A DNA stretch of 63,589 nucleotides. Origin: Geopseudomonas sagittaria. GTDB lineage: Bacteria > Pseudomonadota > Gammaproteobacteria > Pseudomonadales > Pseudomonadaceae. The position numbers were made by a program, and so were the translations under genes. Shown in pieces: positions 39,714-47,913 of this stretch (position 1 is the first letter of the stretch; each line of letters opens with the position of its first letter). Below the pieces are notes generated by a model. The model did no database searches, was not told the DNA's origin, and was given only the letters and a program-made list of their open reading frames with translations. Where the stretch lies: NCBI RefSeq assembly GCF_900115715.1, contig NZ_FOXM01000019.1, positions 1 to 63,589 on the forward strand, written 5' to 3'.

Positions 39714-39962
39714 ATGGATGACGCCCAGCTGCGCCAGCACGTGTTCACCGCCCTGCAGGGCATCGCCCCGGAAGTCGAGCCGGAGACCCTGCGCGGCGAC
39801 CGCCCGCTGCGCGACGAGGTCGACCTCGACTCGATGGACTGGCTGCGCTTCCTCGCCGTCCTGCACCAGCGCCTCGGGGTGAACATCCCCGAGGCCGACT
39901 ACCAGCAGCTCACCACCCTGGACGTGCTGCTGGCCTATCTGCAGCGGCGCCTGGCGGAATGA
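39714..39962 (+). CDS. Acyl carrier protein of the dehydrogenase cluster
   Basis: The 82-residue acidic protein is an acyl carrier protein. Ser40 in DLDSMDW is the expected 4'-phosphopantetheine site, followed by helix III residues typical of the fold. GAGGG precedes the ATG by about nine bases, and the gene lies 14 bases after E2, which argues for function in the same pathway. Acceptance of the acyl group from E2 or from the synthetase-like protein is inference. It ends one base before the convergent lipocalin-like gene. Confidence 0.85.
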   Translation: MDDAQLRQHVFTALQGIAPEVEPETLRGDRPLRDEVDLDSMDWLRFLAVLHQRLGVNIPEADYQQLTTLDVLLAYLQRRLAE

Positions 39963-39963
39963 A

Positions 39964-40401
39964 TCAGCCCTGCGCGGGCAGCGCCCGGGTCCACACCAGT
40001 CGCGCGGTACGTGCCTCGCTGGTGCCTTCCTCTAGGCGGGCCGACAGCGACAGCACCCCGCCTTCCAGCTCGGCGACGCGCTTCTGCGAGCCGCCTTCCC
40101 AGTTGGGGAACAGGCTGTGGCGGACGTGGTGCTGGACGACGTTGCCGTCGACCTCGTAGGGTCCGGCGTAGGTCAGGTAGCTGCCGTAGGCGGCGGCCTT
40201 CTCCGCATCGCTGGCCGACCACTGGCCGCCACTGGTGAAGGGCTCGCGGTCCTTGCGGGCGATCACGCAGAACATCCCGTAGGGGCCGTACTCGATGAAG
40301 CCCTCCAGCTCCTTGCCCATCGGCAGGACGACGCGGCCGTCGTCGTACAGTTGCTCCCAGGACAGGATGTTCCAGCGTCCGCGAATGGTTTCCTTGTTCA
40401 T
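39964..40401 (-). CDS. Lipocalin-like domain protein
   Basis: The 145-residue protein resembles small bacterial lipocalin-like proteins, with an opening IRGRWNILSWEQLYDDG, then PMGKELEGFIEYGPYGMF and VIARKDR. Such proteins occur in aromatic and polyketide catabolic clusters but their role is mostly unknown. It is the last gene of the minus-strand aromatic operon and overlaps the upstream hydrolase by four bases (ATGA). Confidence 0.75.
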   Translation of the reverse strand: MNKETIRGRWNILSWEQLYDDGRVVLPMGKELEGFIEYGPYGMFCVIARKDREPFTSGGQWSASDAEKAAAYGSYLTYAGPYEVDGNVVQHHVRHSLFPNWEGGSQKRVAELEGGVLSLSARLEEGTSEARTARLVWTRALPAQG

Positions 40402-41255
40402 GCCTTGTTCTCCTCGCGCGCCGCGCACAGGAAGTCGATGAGTAGTCGGGTGAAGTCGGTGGCCTTCTCGATCTGCACCCAGTGGCCGCACTCGCCGAAC
40501 ACGTGCAGCTGGGCGTGGGGGATCAGGCGGATCAGCCGCTCGGAAGCCTCCAGCGGGATCACCTGGTCGTCGCGGCCGTGGATGATCAGGGTCGGCTGCG
40601 GCAACTGGCGCAGCGCCTTCTCGTCCACCGCGAGCAGCTCGATGCCCTGCTGGCGCGGCGCCGGGAACAGCTGGGCGAAACGGCTCTGCACGTCGTCGCG
40701 GATGCTCGCCTCATAGCGCATGCGCACCAGGTCGTCGGTGATGATGCCGTGGTCCCAGGCGAACACCTGCATCAGCTCGCGCATCGCCGCCAGCGAGGGC
40801 TGGTAGCCCCACACCTTGTCGAGACCCTCGGTGAGCGGGAACGACAGGCCGGCGGAGCCCATCAGCACCAGCCGGCTGACCCGCTCGGGATGGCGCAGGG
40901 CGAAGGCCAGGGCGATGGCGCCGCCGAACGAGTTGCCGACCACCGCGACCCTGGGGATGTCCAGGGCGTCGAGCAGGCCGACCAGCTGCGCCACCCAGGC
41001 CGCCGGATCGAGCGGACGATCCATCGGGCAACGGGTGTAGCCGAAGCCGAGCATGTCGGGGGCGATCACCCGCGCCCGTTCGGCGAGCGCCGGGATCACT
41101 CCGCGCCAGTTGGCCCAGGCGGTGACGCCGGGCCCCGAGCCGTGGATCAGCAGGATGGCGTCACCCTCGCCGCGGTCGTGGTAGTTGATCGTGCAGTCGC
41201 CGACCTGGAGGCTGTTGGCCACCTCCGGGGAGGCGGCGGGGATAAGGGTCGTCAT
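40398..41255 (-). CDS. Alpha/beta hydrolase, meta-cleavage product hydrolase type
   Basis: The 285-residue enzyme has the catalytic Ser109 in GNSFGG, an acid in HGRDDQVIP and a His in GECGHWVQIEKA. The overall sequence matches C-C bond hydrolases acting on ring-cleavage products (BphD/DmpD/CumD-like). The adjacent extradiol dioxygenase overlaps it by four bases and would supply the substrate. It would produce a 2-hydroxyalkadienoate and an acid. Confidence 0.85.
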   Translation of the reverse strand: MTTLIPAASPEVANSLQVGDCTINYHDRGEGDAILLIHGSGPGVTAWANWRGVIPALAERARVIAPDMLGFGYTRCPMDRPLDPAAWVAQLVGLLDALDIPRVAVVGNSFGGAIALAFALRHPERVSRLVLMGSAGLSFPLTEGLDKVWGYQPSLAAMRELMQVFAWDHGIITDDLVRMRYEASIRDDVQSRFAQLFPAPRQQGIELLAVDEKALRQLPQPTLIIHGRDDQVIPLEASERLIRLIPHAQLHVFGECGHWVQIEKATDFTRLLIDFLCAAREENKA

Positions 41256-42211
41256 TGGCTCACCTTGGCGGTTTGGCTGGTGGTTACTACGGGGGCGCGC
41301 AGTCCGCGTTTGGACAGGTCCTTGAGAATCTGCCGGGCGTGCTCGCGCTTGTCGGCCGGCAGCCAGGTGCGGTCGTGGCCCCACAGGCTCATGCCCGAGA
41401 GTTCCTCGACCTGCCAGTCGGGGCCGATGGTGCGCGCCGCCCAGCCCAGCTCGAGCATCCAGCCGTCGGGGTTCTTCAGGTAGAACGAGGTCACGTGGTC
41501 GTTGATGTGGCGGCCGAGGGTGACGCCGATCGACTCGGGATTTTCCAGCGCCAGGTCGTGGGCGCGGCCGAGGTCGTCGAAGTCGTTGTACTCGAGCATC
41601 AGGTGGTACAGCGTGCGCGGCCCGCCGGTGTAGGCGATGCCCAGGGTGTGGTGGCGCGGGTTGACGTGGAGGAACTCGACGCGGAAAGGCACGCTGGTGT
41701 AGTCACTGACCTTGAACTGCAGCACCTCCTTGTAGAGGTGACACATCGCCTCGAAGTGGGGGGTGATGAAGGCGACGTGGCCGAGGCCCATGTCGCCGGT
41801 ACGGAAACCGCCCAGCGGGCGGCCGGGCACGAAGGGCGTGGCGGCGTCCTGCAGGCCGAGGGCGACCTCGACGCGGCAGCCGTCCGGATCGGCGAAATGG
41901 AACAGGTCGGCGACCCCGCGCAGGGCGATTTCCTCGCCGCTGCCCGGACGGGTCTCGTAGCCAGCCCCCTGCAATGCCTCGCGCGCCTGCGCGAAGGCGG
42001 CCGCATCGCTGGCCTCCAGGCCCATGACCATCGAGGACTCGCCGTCAACGGCCTGCAGCACGAAGCGCTGCACCTTCTCGTCCACGCGCAGCCGCGCACA
42101 CTCGCCCGGCTGCACGATCTCGACCTGCATGCCGATGTGCTCGCCGGCCATCTTCAGCCACTCCGCCAGGTGCGGGGTGTGCACCACCACGTAGCTCAAT
42201 GCCTTGATCAT
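41252..42211 (-). CDS. Type I extradiol ring-cleavage dioxygenase
   Basis: The 319-residue two-domain vicinal-oxygen-chelate enzyme keeps the iron ligands His145 (GLGHVAF), His203 (LYHLMLE) and Glu254 (GWMLELGW), with the second-shell His188 and His239 also present. It cleaves a catechol next to the hydroxyls. The sequence is of the 2,3-dihydroxybiphenyl/2,3-dihydroxy-p-cumate-like group; the exact catechol is unknown. It lies between the SDR and the hydrolase in one operon. Confidence 0.88.
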   Translation of the reverse strand: MIKALSYVVVHTPHLAEWLKMAGEHIGMQVEIVQPGECARLRVDEKVQRFVLQAVDGESSMVMGLEASDAAAFAQAREALQGAGYETRPGSGEEIALRGVADLFHFADPDGCRVEVALGLQDAATPFVPGRPLGGFRTGDMGLGHVAFITPHFEAMCHLYKEVLQFKVSDYTSVPFRVEFLHVNPRHHTLGIAYTGGPRTLYHLMLEYNDFDDLGRAHDLALENPESIGVTLGRHINDHVTSFYLKNPDGWMLELGWAARTIGPDWQVEELSGMSLWGHDRTWLPADKREHARQILKDLSKRGLRAPVVTTSQTAKVSQ

Positions 42212-42265
42212 CTTGTCGTTCTCCTCTGCAGGGCCGCCGCGCGCCGGGCGCGCGGCGGCCGGCGA

Positions 42266-43024
42266 CTATTCGGCGGACATGCCGCCATCCACCGAGATGC
42301 TGGTGCCGGTGACGTAGGAGGACTGCTCCGAGAGCAGCCACAGCACCGCTGCGCTGACCTCCCCGGGGCGGCCGATGCGCCGCATCGGTACGCCGTCGTC
42401 GTACAGGTGCTCGTCGCCGCCGGTGACACGGTCGAAGCTCGGCGTCTTGATCGGCCCCGGGCACACCGCGTTGATGCGGATGCCGCGGGTCGCGTAGTCC
42501 AGCGCGGCGGCGCGGGTGGCGCCGACGATGCCGTGCTTGGCCGCCACGTAGTAGGCGGTGTGCGGCATGGCCTTGAGGCCGAAGATCGAGGCGTTGTTGA
42601 CGATGGCGCCGCCGCCGCTGTGCAACATGGCGGCGATCTCGTACTTCATCATGTACAGGACGCCCTTGAGGTTGATGTCGATGACCTCGGAGAAGTCCTC
42701 CACCGGCGTCTCGTGCACGTCGTTGAACGCGCGCTGCAGGCCGGCGTTGTTGAAGGCGCCGTCGACGCGGCCGAAGGCGTGCATGGCCAGCGCCACCAGC
42801 GCCTCACAGTCGGCCGGGTTGGCCACGTCGGTGGCGCGGAACGCCGCCTGGCCGCCGGCCGCGACTATCTCCTCGACCACCGCCAGGCCGGCCTCGGCGT
42901 TGCGGTTGCCGATCACCACGCGGGCGCCGGCCCGCGCCAGCGCCAGGCTGGCGTCGCGGCCCATGCCGCTGCCGCCGCCGGTGACGATGACCACCCGGCC
43001 ATCCAGCTGATAATCCAGATTCAT
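42266..43024 (-). CDS. Short-chain dehydrogenase, putative cis-dihydrodiol dehydrogenase
   Basis: The 252-residue SDR has the nucleotide motif TGGGSGMG (about 15-22), NNAG (about 92-95) and the catalytic YVAAK. In a pathway with a Rieske oxygenase and extradiol enzyme it would rearomatise a cis-diol to a catechol. The fit to that role is by context only; general SDR functions remain possible. Confidence 0.75.
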   Translation of the reverse strand: MNLDYQLDGRVVIVTGGGSGMGRDASLALARAGARVVIGNRNAEAGLAVVEEIVAAGGQAAFRATDVANPADCEALVALAMHAFGRVDGAFNNAGLQRAFNDVHETPVEDFSEVIDINLKGVLYMMKYEIAAMLHSGGGAIVNNASIFGLKAMPHTAYYVAAKHGIVGATRAAALDYATRGIRINAVCPGPIKTPSFDRVTGGDEHLYDDGVPMRRIGRPGEVSAAVLWLLSEQSSYVTGTSISVDGGMSAE

Positions 43025-43036
43025 GCAGTAGTCCTC

Positions 43037-44485
43037 TCAGGCTCGGGGGATACGACCGAGCACCGCCTCCAAGGCGATGCCGATGGCCAGCAGGCGGCGG
43101 TCGCTGCCGGCCGGGCCGTCCAGCTCCAGGCCGACCGGCAGGCCGCTGGCGGCGCCGAGACCGGCGGGCAGCTGGATGCCCGGCAGGCCGGCGCTGGCCG
43201 ACGGTTCGGTGTTGCGGATCAGCCGCTCGAAGCAGGCCGGCTCGTTGACCTCGGGGCCGGCCGTCGGCGCCACCAGCGGGATGGTCGGGAAGATGAAGGC
43301 GTCCAGCGCATGGCGCGCGAACAGCTCGGCGTAGTGGGCCTGCAGCACCGGCCGCCCATCGGCCATGGCCGCCGCGTACAGCGGCGCGGAGTCGACCAGC
43401 CCATCGGCGCCCGGCACCTGCTGCGGCAGCACCAGCTGCTGGTAGATCGCCTGCACGTCCGGGCTGGCGATGCCGCGCGCCAGCTCGTCGATGTCGATGC
43501 CCGGTCCCTGCTCGCGCAGCCAGGTCTGCATCGCCGGGCGAGCCTCGTGGATCACCACCAGCGTGCCGATCGGCTGGGTGAGCGCCTGCAGGCGTTCCTC
43601 GGCGACTTCCACCAGGGTCACCCCAGCCGCGCGCAGCTTGTCCAGCGCCGCCTCGGCGACCGCGCGGGTGTCGGCGTCGAGATCGCGCCAGAAGCCCGGT
43701 GCGATGCCCAGGCGCAGGCCAGCCAGGGTTACCGGCGGCAGCGCGCTTTCGCCGCTGATCAGGCCGTCGAGCAGGGCGACGTCGGCCATGCACAGCGCCA
43801 TCGGCCCCACGGTGTCGCGACTCGGCGCGATGGGGATCACCCCGCGTCCGGAGTAGCGGCCGTGGCTGGGGCGCAGCGAGGCGCAGCCGTTCAGCGCGCA
43901 GGGGATGCGCATCGAGCCGCCGGTGTCGGTGCCCAGCGCGGCCAGGGCCATGCGCGCGCCGAGGGCCGCCGCGCTGCCGGAGGACGAGCCGCCGGCGATG
44001 CGGGTGAAGTCGTAGGGGTTGCGCACCCCGGTCAGCTCGCCGGTGTTGAACGCCGGGTTGTAGCCGGTGGCGCCGAAGGCCAGCTCGTGCATGTTGGTCT
44101 TGCCCAGCACGATGGCGCCGGCCTCGCGCAGCGGACGCAGGCTCGGCGCATCCTCGCCGGGGACGAAGTCGGCCAGCGCCGGGGTGCCGGCGGTGGCCGG
44201 CAGGCCGGCGGCGTGGATGTTGTCCTTGACCACGATGGGGATGCCGGCCAGCGGCTTGAGCGGCAGGCCGGCGCGGCGCGCCGCATCGGCGGCATCAGCC
44301 GCGGCCAGCGCGCCGGCGGCGTCGAGGGTGACGAACACGTTCAGCTCGCGGCCGGCTTCGGCGCGTGCGAGGCAGGCCTCGACCAACTGGCGGCTGCTCA
44401 GGCGGCCCGTGCGGAAGGCGTCGACCGCCTCGGCGATGGTCAGGTCGGTGGCGCAGGCGGCTTGCGCGAACACGGGCAATTTCAT
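43037..44485 (-). CDS. Amidase-signature family hydrolase 1
   Basis: The 482-residue protein has an intact amidase signature: Lys in IVVKDNIHAAG, the cis-Ser and nucleophile Ser region AGGSSSGSAA, and GTDTGGSMRIP. It hydrolyses an amide or related C-N bond of unknown identity. It overlaps the racemase-fold gene by four bases, so they are cotranscribed. Placement within the ring-cleavage operon points to an N-containing intermediate. Confidence 0.85.
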   Translation of the reverse strand: MKLPVFAQAACATDLTIAEAVDAFRTGRLSSRQLVEACLARAEAGRELNVFVTLDAAGALAAADAADAARRAGLPLKPLAGIPIVVKDNIHAAGLPATAGTPALADFVPGEDAPSLRPLREAGAIVLGKTNMHELAFGATGYNPAFNTGELTGVRNPYDFTRIAGGSSSGSAAALGARMALAALGTDTGGSMRIPCALNGCASLRPSHGRYSGRGVIPIAPSRDTVGPMALCMADVALLDGLISGESALPPVTLAGLRLGIAPGFWRDLDADTRAVAEAALDKLRAAGVTLVEVAEERLQALTQPIGTLVVIHEARPAMQTWLREQGPGIDIDELARGIASPDVQAIYQQLVLPQQVPGADGLVDSAPLYAAAMADGRPVLQAHYAELFARHALDAFIFPTIPLVAPTAGPEVNEPACFERLIRNTEPSASAGLPGIQLPAGLGAASGLPVGLELDGPAGSDRRLLAIGIALEAVLGRIPRA

Positions 44486-45243
44486 GGGCGGCTCCCAGCT
44501 GCGGAGAAGGAATCGAAGGCGGCGTCCTTGAACGCCTCGGGACTCGGATAGGCGACCTTGCTGTGCGCCAGACCGAGGTCGAGGAACAGCTCGCAGAGCT
44601 TGTAGGCGACCTGCCCGGGGTTGAGCACCGGCACCGGCAGGTGCTTGGCCAGATAGGCGTGCGACTGGTGCATGGTGGTCGAGCCGAGCACGATCACGTC
44701 GGCGCCGTCCTCGGCGATGGCCCGCTGCGCTTCCTCGAGCAGGCGGCCGAACACCACTTCCTCCTTGCCCTGCAGCAGCGCCTCGGTGTCCGGGCGCACG
44801 TCGATGGCGCGGATCGACGCCAGCCGCGACTCCAGGCCGTACTCCTTGAGGGTCTTGCGGTACAACGGGAACCAGCGCGGCCACATGGTCAGGATGCTGA
44901 ACCTGTGGCCGAGCATGCTGGCCAGGTGGAAGGCACCCTGCCCCGGCGCCAGCACCGGGATGCTCAGCCGCGAACGCAGCGCGGCGAGGCCGGAATCGCT
45001 GACGGTGTTGATGCACACCGCGTCGAAGCCCTCCGCCTCGGCCTGGATGCCGGCGGCGATCACCGCCTGCTCCATGATCGCCATGTCGTAGTAGCTGTCG
45101 GCCAGGGTCAGCACCTGGCCGGCGCCGACGAAGCTGACCTCGATGTCCGGGCGGATCAGCTCCGGCGGCAGCTGCGACTCCACCAGCGGGCGGGTCGCCT
45201 CGCTCATCGGCACCGGGAAGATCATCTTGATGCGCTTGCTCAT
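44482..45243 (-). CDS. Asp/Glu/hydantoin racemase-fold protein lacking both catalytic Cys
   Basis: The 253-residue protein belongs to the Asp/Glu/hydantoin racemase superfamily, with the two half-domains visible (FDAVCINTVSDSGLAALR and DVIVLGSTTM). At the positions of the two catalytic cysteines (ACFGDPGL-like and LGCAGM-like motifs in racemases) it has Thr/Val and Ser. A conventional racemase or maleate-isomerase mechanism therefore seems unlikely. A nearby Cys three residues upstream of the first site could substitute. Its function is unknown. Confidence 0.75.
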   Translation of the reverse strand: MSKRIKMIFPVPMSEATRPLVESQLPPELIRPDIEVSFVGAGQVLTLADSYYDMAIMEQAVIAAGIQAEAEGFDAVCINTVSDSGLAALRSRLSIPVLAPGQGAFHLASMLGHRFSILTMWPRWFPLYRKTLKEYGLESRLASIRAIDVRPDTEALLQGKEEVVFGRLLEEAQRAIAEDGADVIVLGSTTMHQSHAYLAKHLPVPVLNPGQVAYKLCELFLDLGLAHSKVAYPSPEAFKDAAFDSFSAAGSRP

Positions 45244-45257
45244 CGTGTCGGTGCTCC

Positions 45258-46583
45258 TCACAGGCCCAGCTCGTGGCGCGGGCGGGTCAGGGTGTCGATC
45301 AGCGCGTACATGATCTTCTTCGCGCAGGGGATCAGGTCGGGGACGTAGGTTGCGCCCATGCCGCCGAGGCCCTCGGCCACCGGCAGCGGCGCGCCCTGCG
45401 CCGGCCACGGCCAGCCGATGCGCGCGGTGGGGATGCCGAGGCGACGCAGCGCGGCGCCGTCGGTCTGCCCGCCGAGCAGGTCGGCCTGGCCGTGCGGGCG
45501 GTGCTCGATGTGCTCCCAGCCGCGCTGGCACGACTGGATGATCCAGTTCTGCGGATCGGTGCTGCCACCGGCCACCGAGCCGTACATTTCCCAGTCCAGG
45601 TCCAGTTCGGGACGCTGCGCCTGCAGCTCGCGGACGAAGGCGGCGAACTGCGCCTTGACGTCGGCCGGGCTGGTGCGCGGGTTGACCCGCACGTCGAAGA
45701 AGATTTCGGTGACCGCCGAGGGGAAGGCCGGGCGCTGCGGATCGCCGCCGCGCACCCCGGCGATCCAGCCGTGCGGCTTGATCTGCCCGGAGGTGTTGCG
45801 CTCGGCGTAGTCGATGATCCAGCGCTCCAGTTCCTGGATCACCGTCGCCGCCGGCACCACCGAGCTGCGGAAGCCCGGGATGTCGCGCGGTACGCCGGCA
45901 TAGCCGAGGGTGCCGTGCACCCGCAGCTTGAACCAGGCCATGCCCGGCTCCTCGTGGTAGACCCAGTTCCACGGCTTCATGATCACCGCGAAGTCCGGCG
46001 AGCCGCCACGGTTGAGCAGATGGAACACGCCATTGGACATGCCGGCGTGGTCGCGCCCGGCGATGTCCACCGGCATGCCGCCATCGGCCATGCCGACCAG
46101 CAGATCGCCGACCAGCGGCACCTCGGCCTCGATCAGCGCGGTGGCCACCTCGGTGAGGGTGGCGACCATGCCCTTGGGATTGGAGGCGCCGAGGCCGAAC
46201 ACCCAGTCGTCGATCATCCGCGCCGAGGGCTGCATGTCGGCCTCGGGCGCCTTGCCAGTGAGGATCTCCTGGGTCTCGTCGCCCTCCAGGTGGGTATCGA
46301 TGGGCGCATACAGCAGCACGCTGGCGCCGCCGCCGCTGCCGCGGCGCTCGGCGAGCACGTTGCCGCTGATCGGGCTCATCGGCTGGTAGCGCGCCGACAG
46401 GCCGACCGACTCCAGGTGGCGGGCCATGAACTGGCTGGCCGCGCCGGCCGCGCCGGTCGGGCTGTGGATGTTGGTCAGCTCGAACAGCAGGTTCTGCAGG
46501 CGCTTGGGGTCGATACGCGCGCAGGCCTGCTCGTACCACATCATCTGCTCGGCCGAGAGCGGCACGGAAACGGTCGGTTGCAT
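45258..46583 (-). CDS. M20-fold protein without the canonical metal site
   Basis: The 441-residue protein has the M20 peptidase/deacylase layout, a catalytic domain with an inserted dimerisation domain. The usual ligands are replaced: GHxD is APID, GRGAxDMKG is GLGASNPKG, the DEE motif is ADGGMP, GEP is MKP, and the dimerisation-domain His is Tyr (GTLGYAG). So it cannot bind two zinc ions in the usual way. Cotranscription with amidases and the racemase-fold gene suggests an N-substrate role of unknown chemistry. Confidence 0.75.
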   Translation of the reverse strand: MQPTVSVPLSAEQMMWYEQACARIDPKRLQNLLFELTNIHSPTGAAGAASQFMARHLESVGLSARYQPMSPISGNVLAERRGSGGGASVLLYAPIDTHLEGDETQEILTGKAPEADMQPSARMIDDWVFGLGASNPKGMVATLTEVATALIEAEVPLVGDLLVGMADGGMPVDIAGRDHAGMSNGVFHLLNRGGSPDFAVIMKPWNWVYHEEPGMAWFKLRVHGTLGYAGVPRDIPGFRSSVVPAATVIQELERWIIDYAERNTSGQIKPHGWIAGVRGGDPQRPAFPSAVTEIFFDVRVNPRTSPADVKAQFAAFVRELQAQRPELDLDWEMYGSVAGGSTDPQNWIIQSCQRGWEHIEHRPHGQADLLGGQTDGAALRRLGIPTARIGWPWPAQGAPLPVAEGLGGMGATYVPDLIPCAKKIMYALIDTLTRPRHELGL

Positions 46584-46594
46584 GGGGAAGCTCC

Positions 46595-47623
46595 TCAGTG
46601 GCTGGCCACAAACTGTTCGCTGAAGATGTTTCCCGGCGCGACGCCCAGCTCGATCAGCCGCGCGGTGGCGGCATTGATCATCGGCTGCGGGCCGCACAGG
46701 TAGGCCACGGTGTCCGGGCTGACCACGTCGCCTTCGCGCAGGGCGCTGACCGGGCTGCCGTGGTGCAGGCCCTCGGTCGGCTCGCGGTCGACGCAGATGC
46801 GCGCCTCGAGGCTCGGCAGCCACTGCTGGCGCAGCTCGATGTCGTCGAGACCGAACAGCACCTCCGGGGTGGCGCAGCCGAAGCTGAGCAGCATCGGCGG
46901 CTTCTTGCCGCCGTTCTGGCGCAGGGTGTCGATCATCGACAGGATCGGCGCCAGGCCGGTGCCGCCGGCGACGAAGATGTGCGGCGCGCGCTTGTGCTCC
47001 TCGCGCAGGAAGAACGCCCCGTACGGGCCGCGCAGGGTCAGCACGTCCTCGATCTGGGCCTGCTCTTCCAGGTAGCCGGACATCGCGCCGCCCGGCAGCA
47101 GGCGCACCAGCAGCTGCAGCCTGGGCAGGTCGGCCAGCGTGCTGGACGGCGAGTAGCTGCGCACCACGCCGAAGCCGGGCACCTCGATCTGCACGAACTG
47201 GCCGGGGCGGAACTCCAGCCAGTCGCCGTCGGCCAGCTCCAGGGTCAGGCGCACCACGTTGACGGCGATGCGCTCGATGGAGTCGATGAAGGCATGCACT
47301 TCCTTCGCCACGCTGGAGCCGACCTCGCTGCCGTAGGGCACCTCGAAGGTGCAGTCCGACTGCGCCTGGCACAGGCACAGCAGGCGCTGGCCGGCGGCGT
47401 ACTCGCTGGCCAGCAGCGACGAGCTGGCGCCGGCCCGGGTGCGCGCGTCGCCTTCGGCGAGCTGGGCGACGCAGCTGGAGCAACCGCCCGAGCGGCACTG
47501 GTAGAGCAGCGGGATCTCCGCCTCGATGGCGGCATCGAGGATGCTCGCCTCGGCGGGTACGGCGAAGCTGCGGCTGACGCCGTCGGCAAAATTCACGGTG
47601 ACCTGGTGGGTTGCGTCTTTCAT
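46595..47623 (-). CDS. 2Fe-2S/FAD oxygenase reductase
   Basis: The 342-residue protein has an N-terminal plant-type 2Fe-2S domain (Cys43, Cys48, Cys51 and Cys83 region), then FAD-binding (RSYSPSS) and NAD-binding (GGTGLAPILSM, CGPQPM) domains. It is of the BenC/AntC type, able to feed an oxygenase without a separate ferredoxin. GGAGG before 47623 sets the start. It is first in an operon whose promoter matches that of the Rieske oxygenase, which is its likely partner. Confidence 0.88.
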   Translation of the reverse strand: MKDATHQVTVNFADGVSRSFAVPAEASILDAAIEAEIPLLYQCRSGGCSSCVAQLAEGDARTRAGASSSLLASEYAAGQRLLCLCQAQSDCTFEVPYGSEVGSSVAKEVHAFIDSIERIAVNVVRLTLELADGDWLEFRPGQFVQIEVPGFGVVRSYSPSSTLADLPRLQLLVRLLPGGAMSGYLEEQAQIEDVLTLRGPYGAFFLREEHKRAPHIFVAGGTGLAPILSMIDTLRQNGGKKPPMLLSFGCATPEVLFGLDDIELRQQWLPSLEARICVDREPTEGLHHGSPVSALREGDVVSPDTVAYLCGPQPMINAATARLIELGVAPGNIFSEQFVASH

Positions 47624-47733
47624 GATCGGGTGCCTCCGTCTTACAGGCATCGGCGACCAGCAGCGATGGCGTGCTGGGCACCAGGATTGGAGGGCGGCTG
47701 AACGGCCCGCCCGGTTACTGCTGACTTGCCCCG

Positions 47734-47795
47734 ATCATAGGAAGCGCCTCCCGGGCGGGCGCTCCCGCGAGTTACCGGGTTATCCCGCCAGTGCA
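47734..47795 (-). promoter_or_regulatory. XylS-type activator site and promoter of the reductase operon
   Basis: On the minus strand TGCACTGGCGGGATA (47795-47781) fits the XylS half-site TGCA-N6-GGNTA. A TATGAT -10 box (47739-47734) lies about 56 bases downstream. The whole block aligns without gaps to the Rieske promoter region at 51628-51689. The proximal half-site is degenerate in both. Confidence 0.65.
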
Positions 47796-47863
47796 AATTC
47801 CTGCTGCCGCAGTCGGATATCGTGACGGCCAGCAACCAGGGGGCACGGGGGGACGAATCGCGG

Positions 47864-47896
47864 ACAAAAAAAAGCCCGTACCGCCGCGGTACGGGC
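47864..47896 (-). terminator. Terminator after amidase 2
   Basis: A stem GCCCGTACC/GGTACGGGC with a GCCGC loop is followed on the minus strand by eight T. It ends the Rieske-hydrolase-amidase operon and separates it from the reductase operon. Confidence 0.85.
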
Positions 47897-47913
47897 CTTA
47901 AAGGGCAGTCCTG

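Noticed and set aside
41255..44551. A 1098-codon open frame on the plus strand
   Set aside because: It runs against four minus-strand genes with clear catalytic motifs. High GC makes stop codons rare on the opposite strand.
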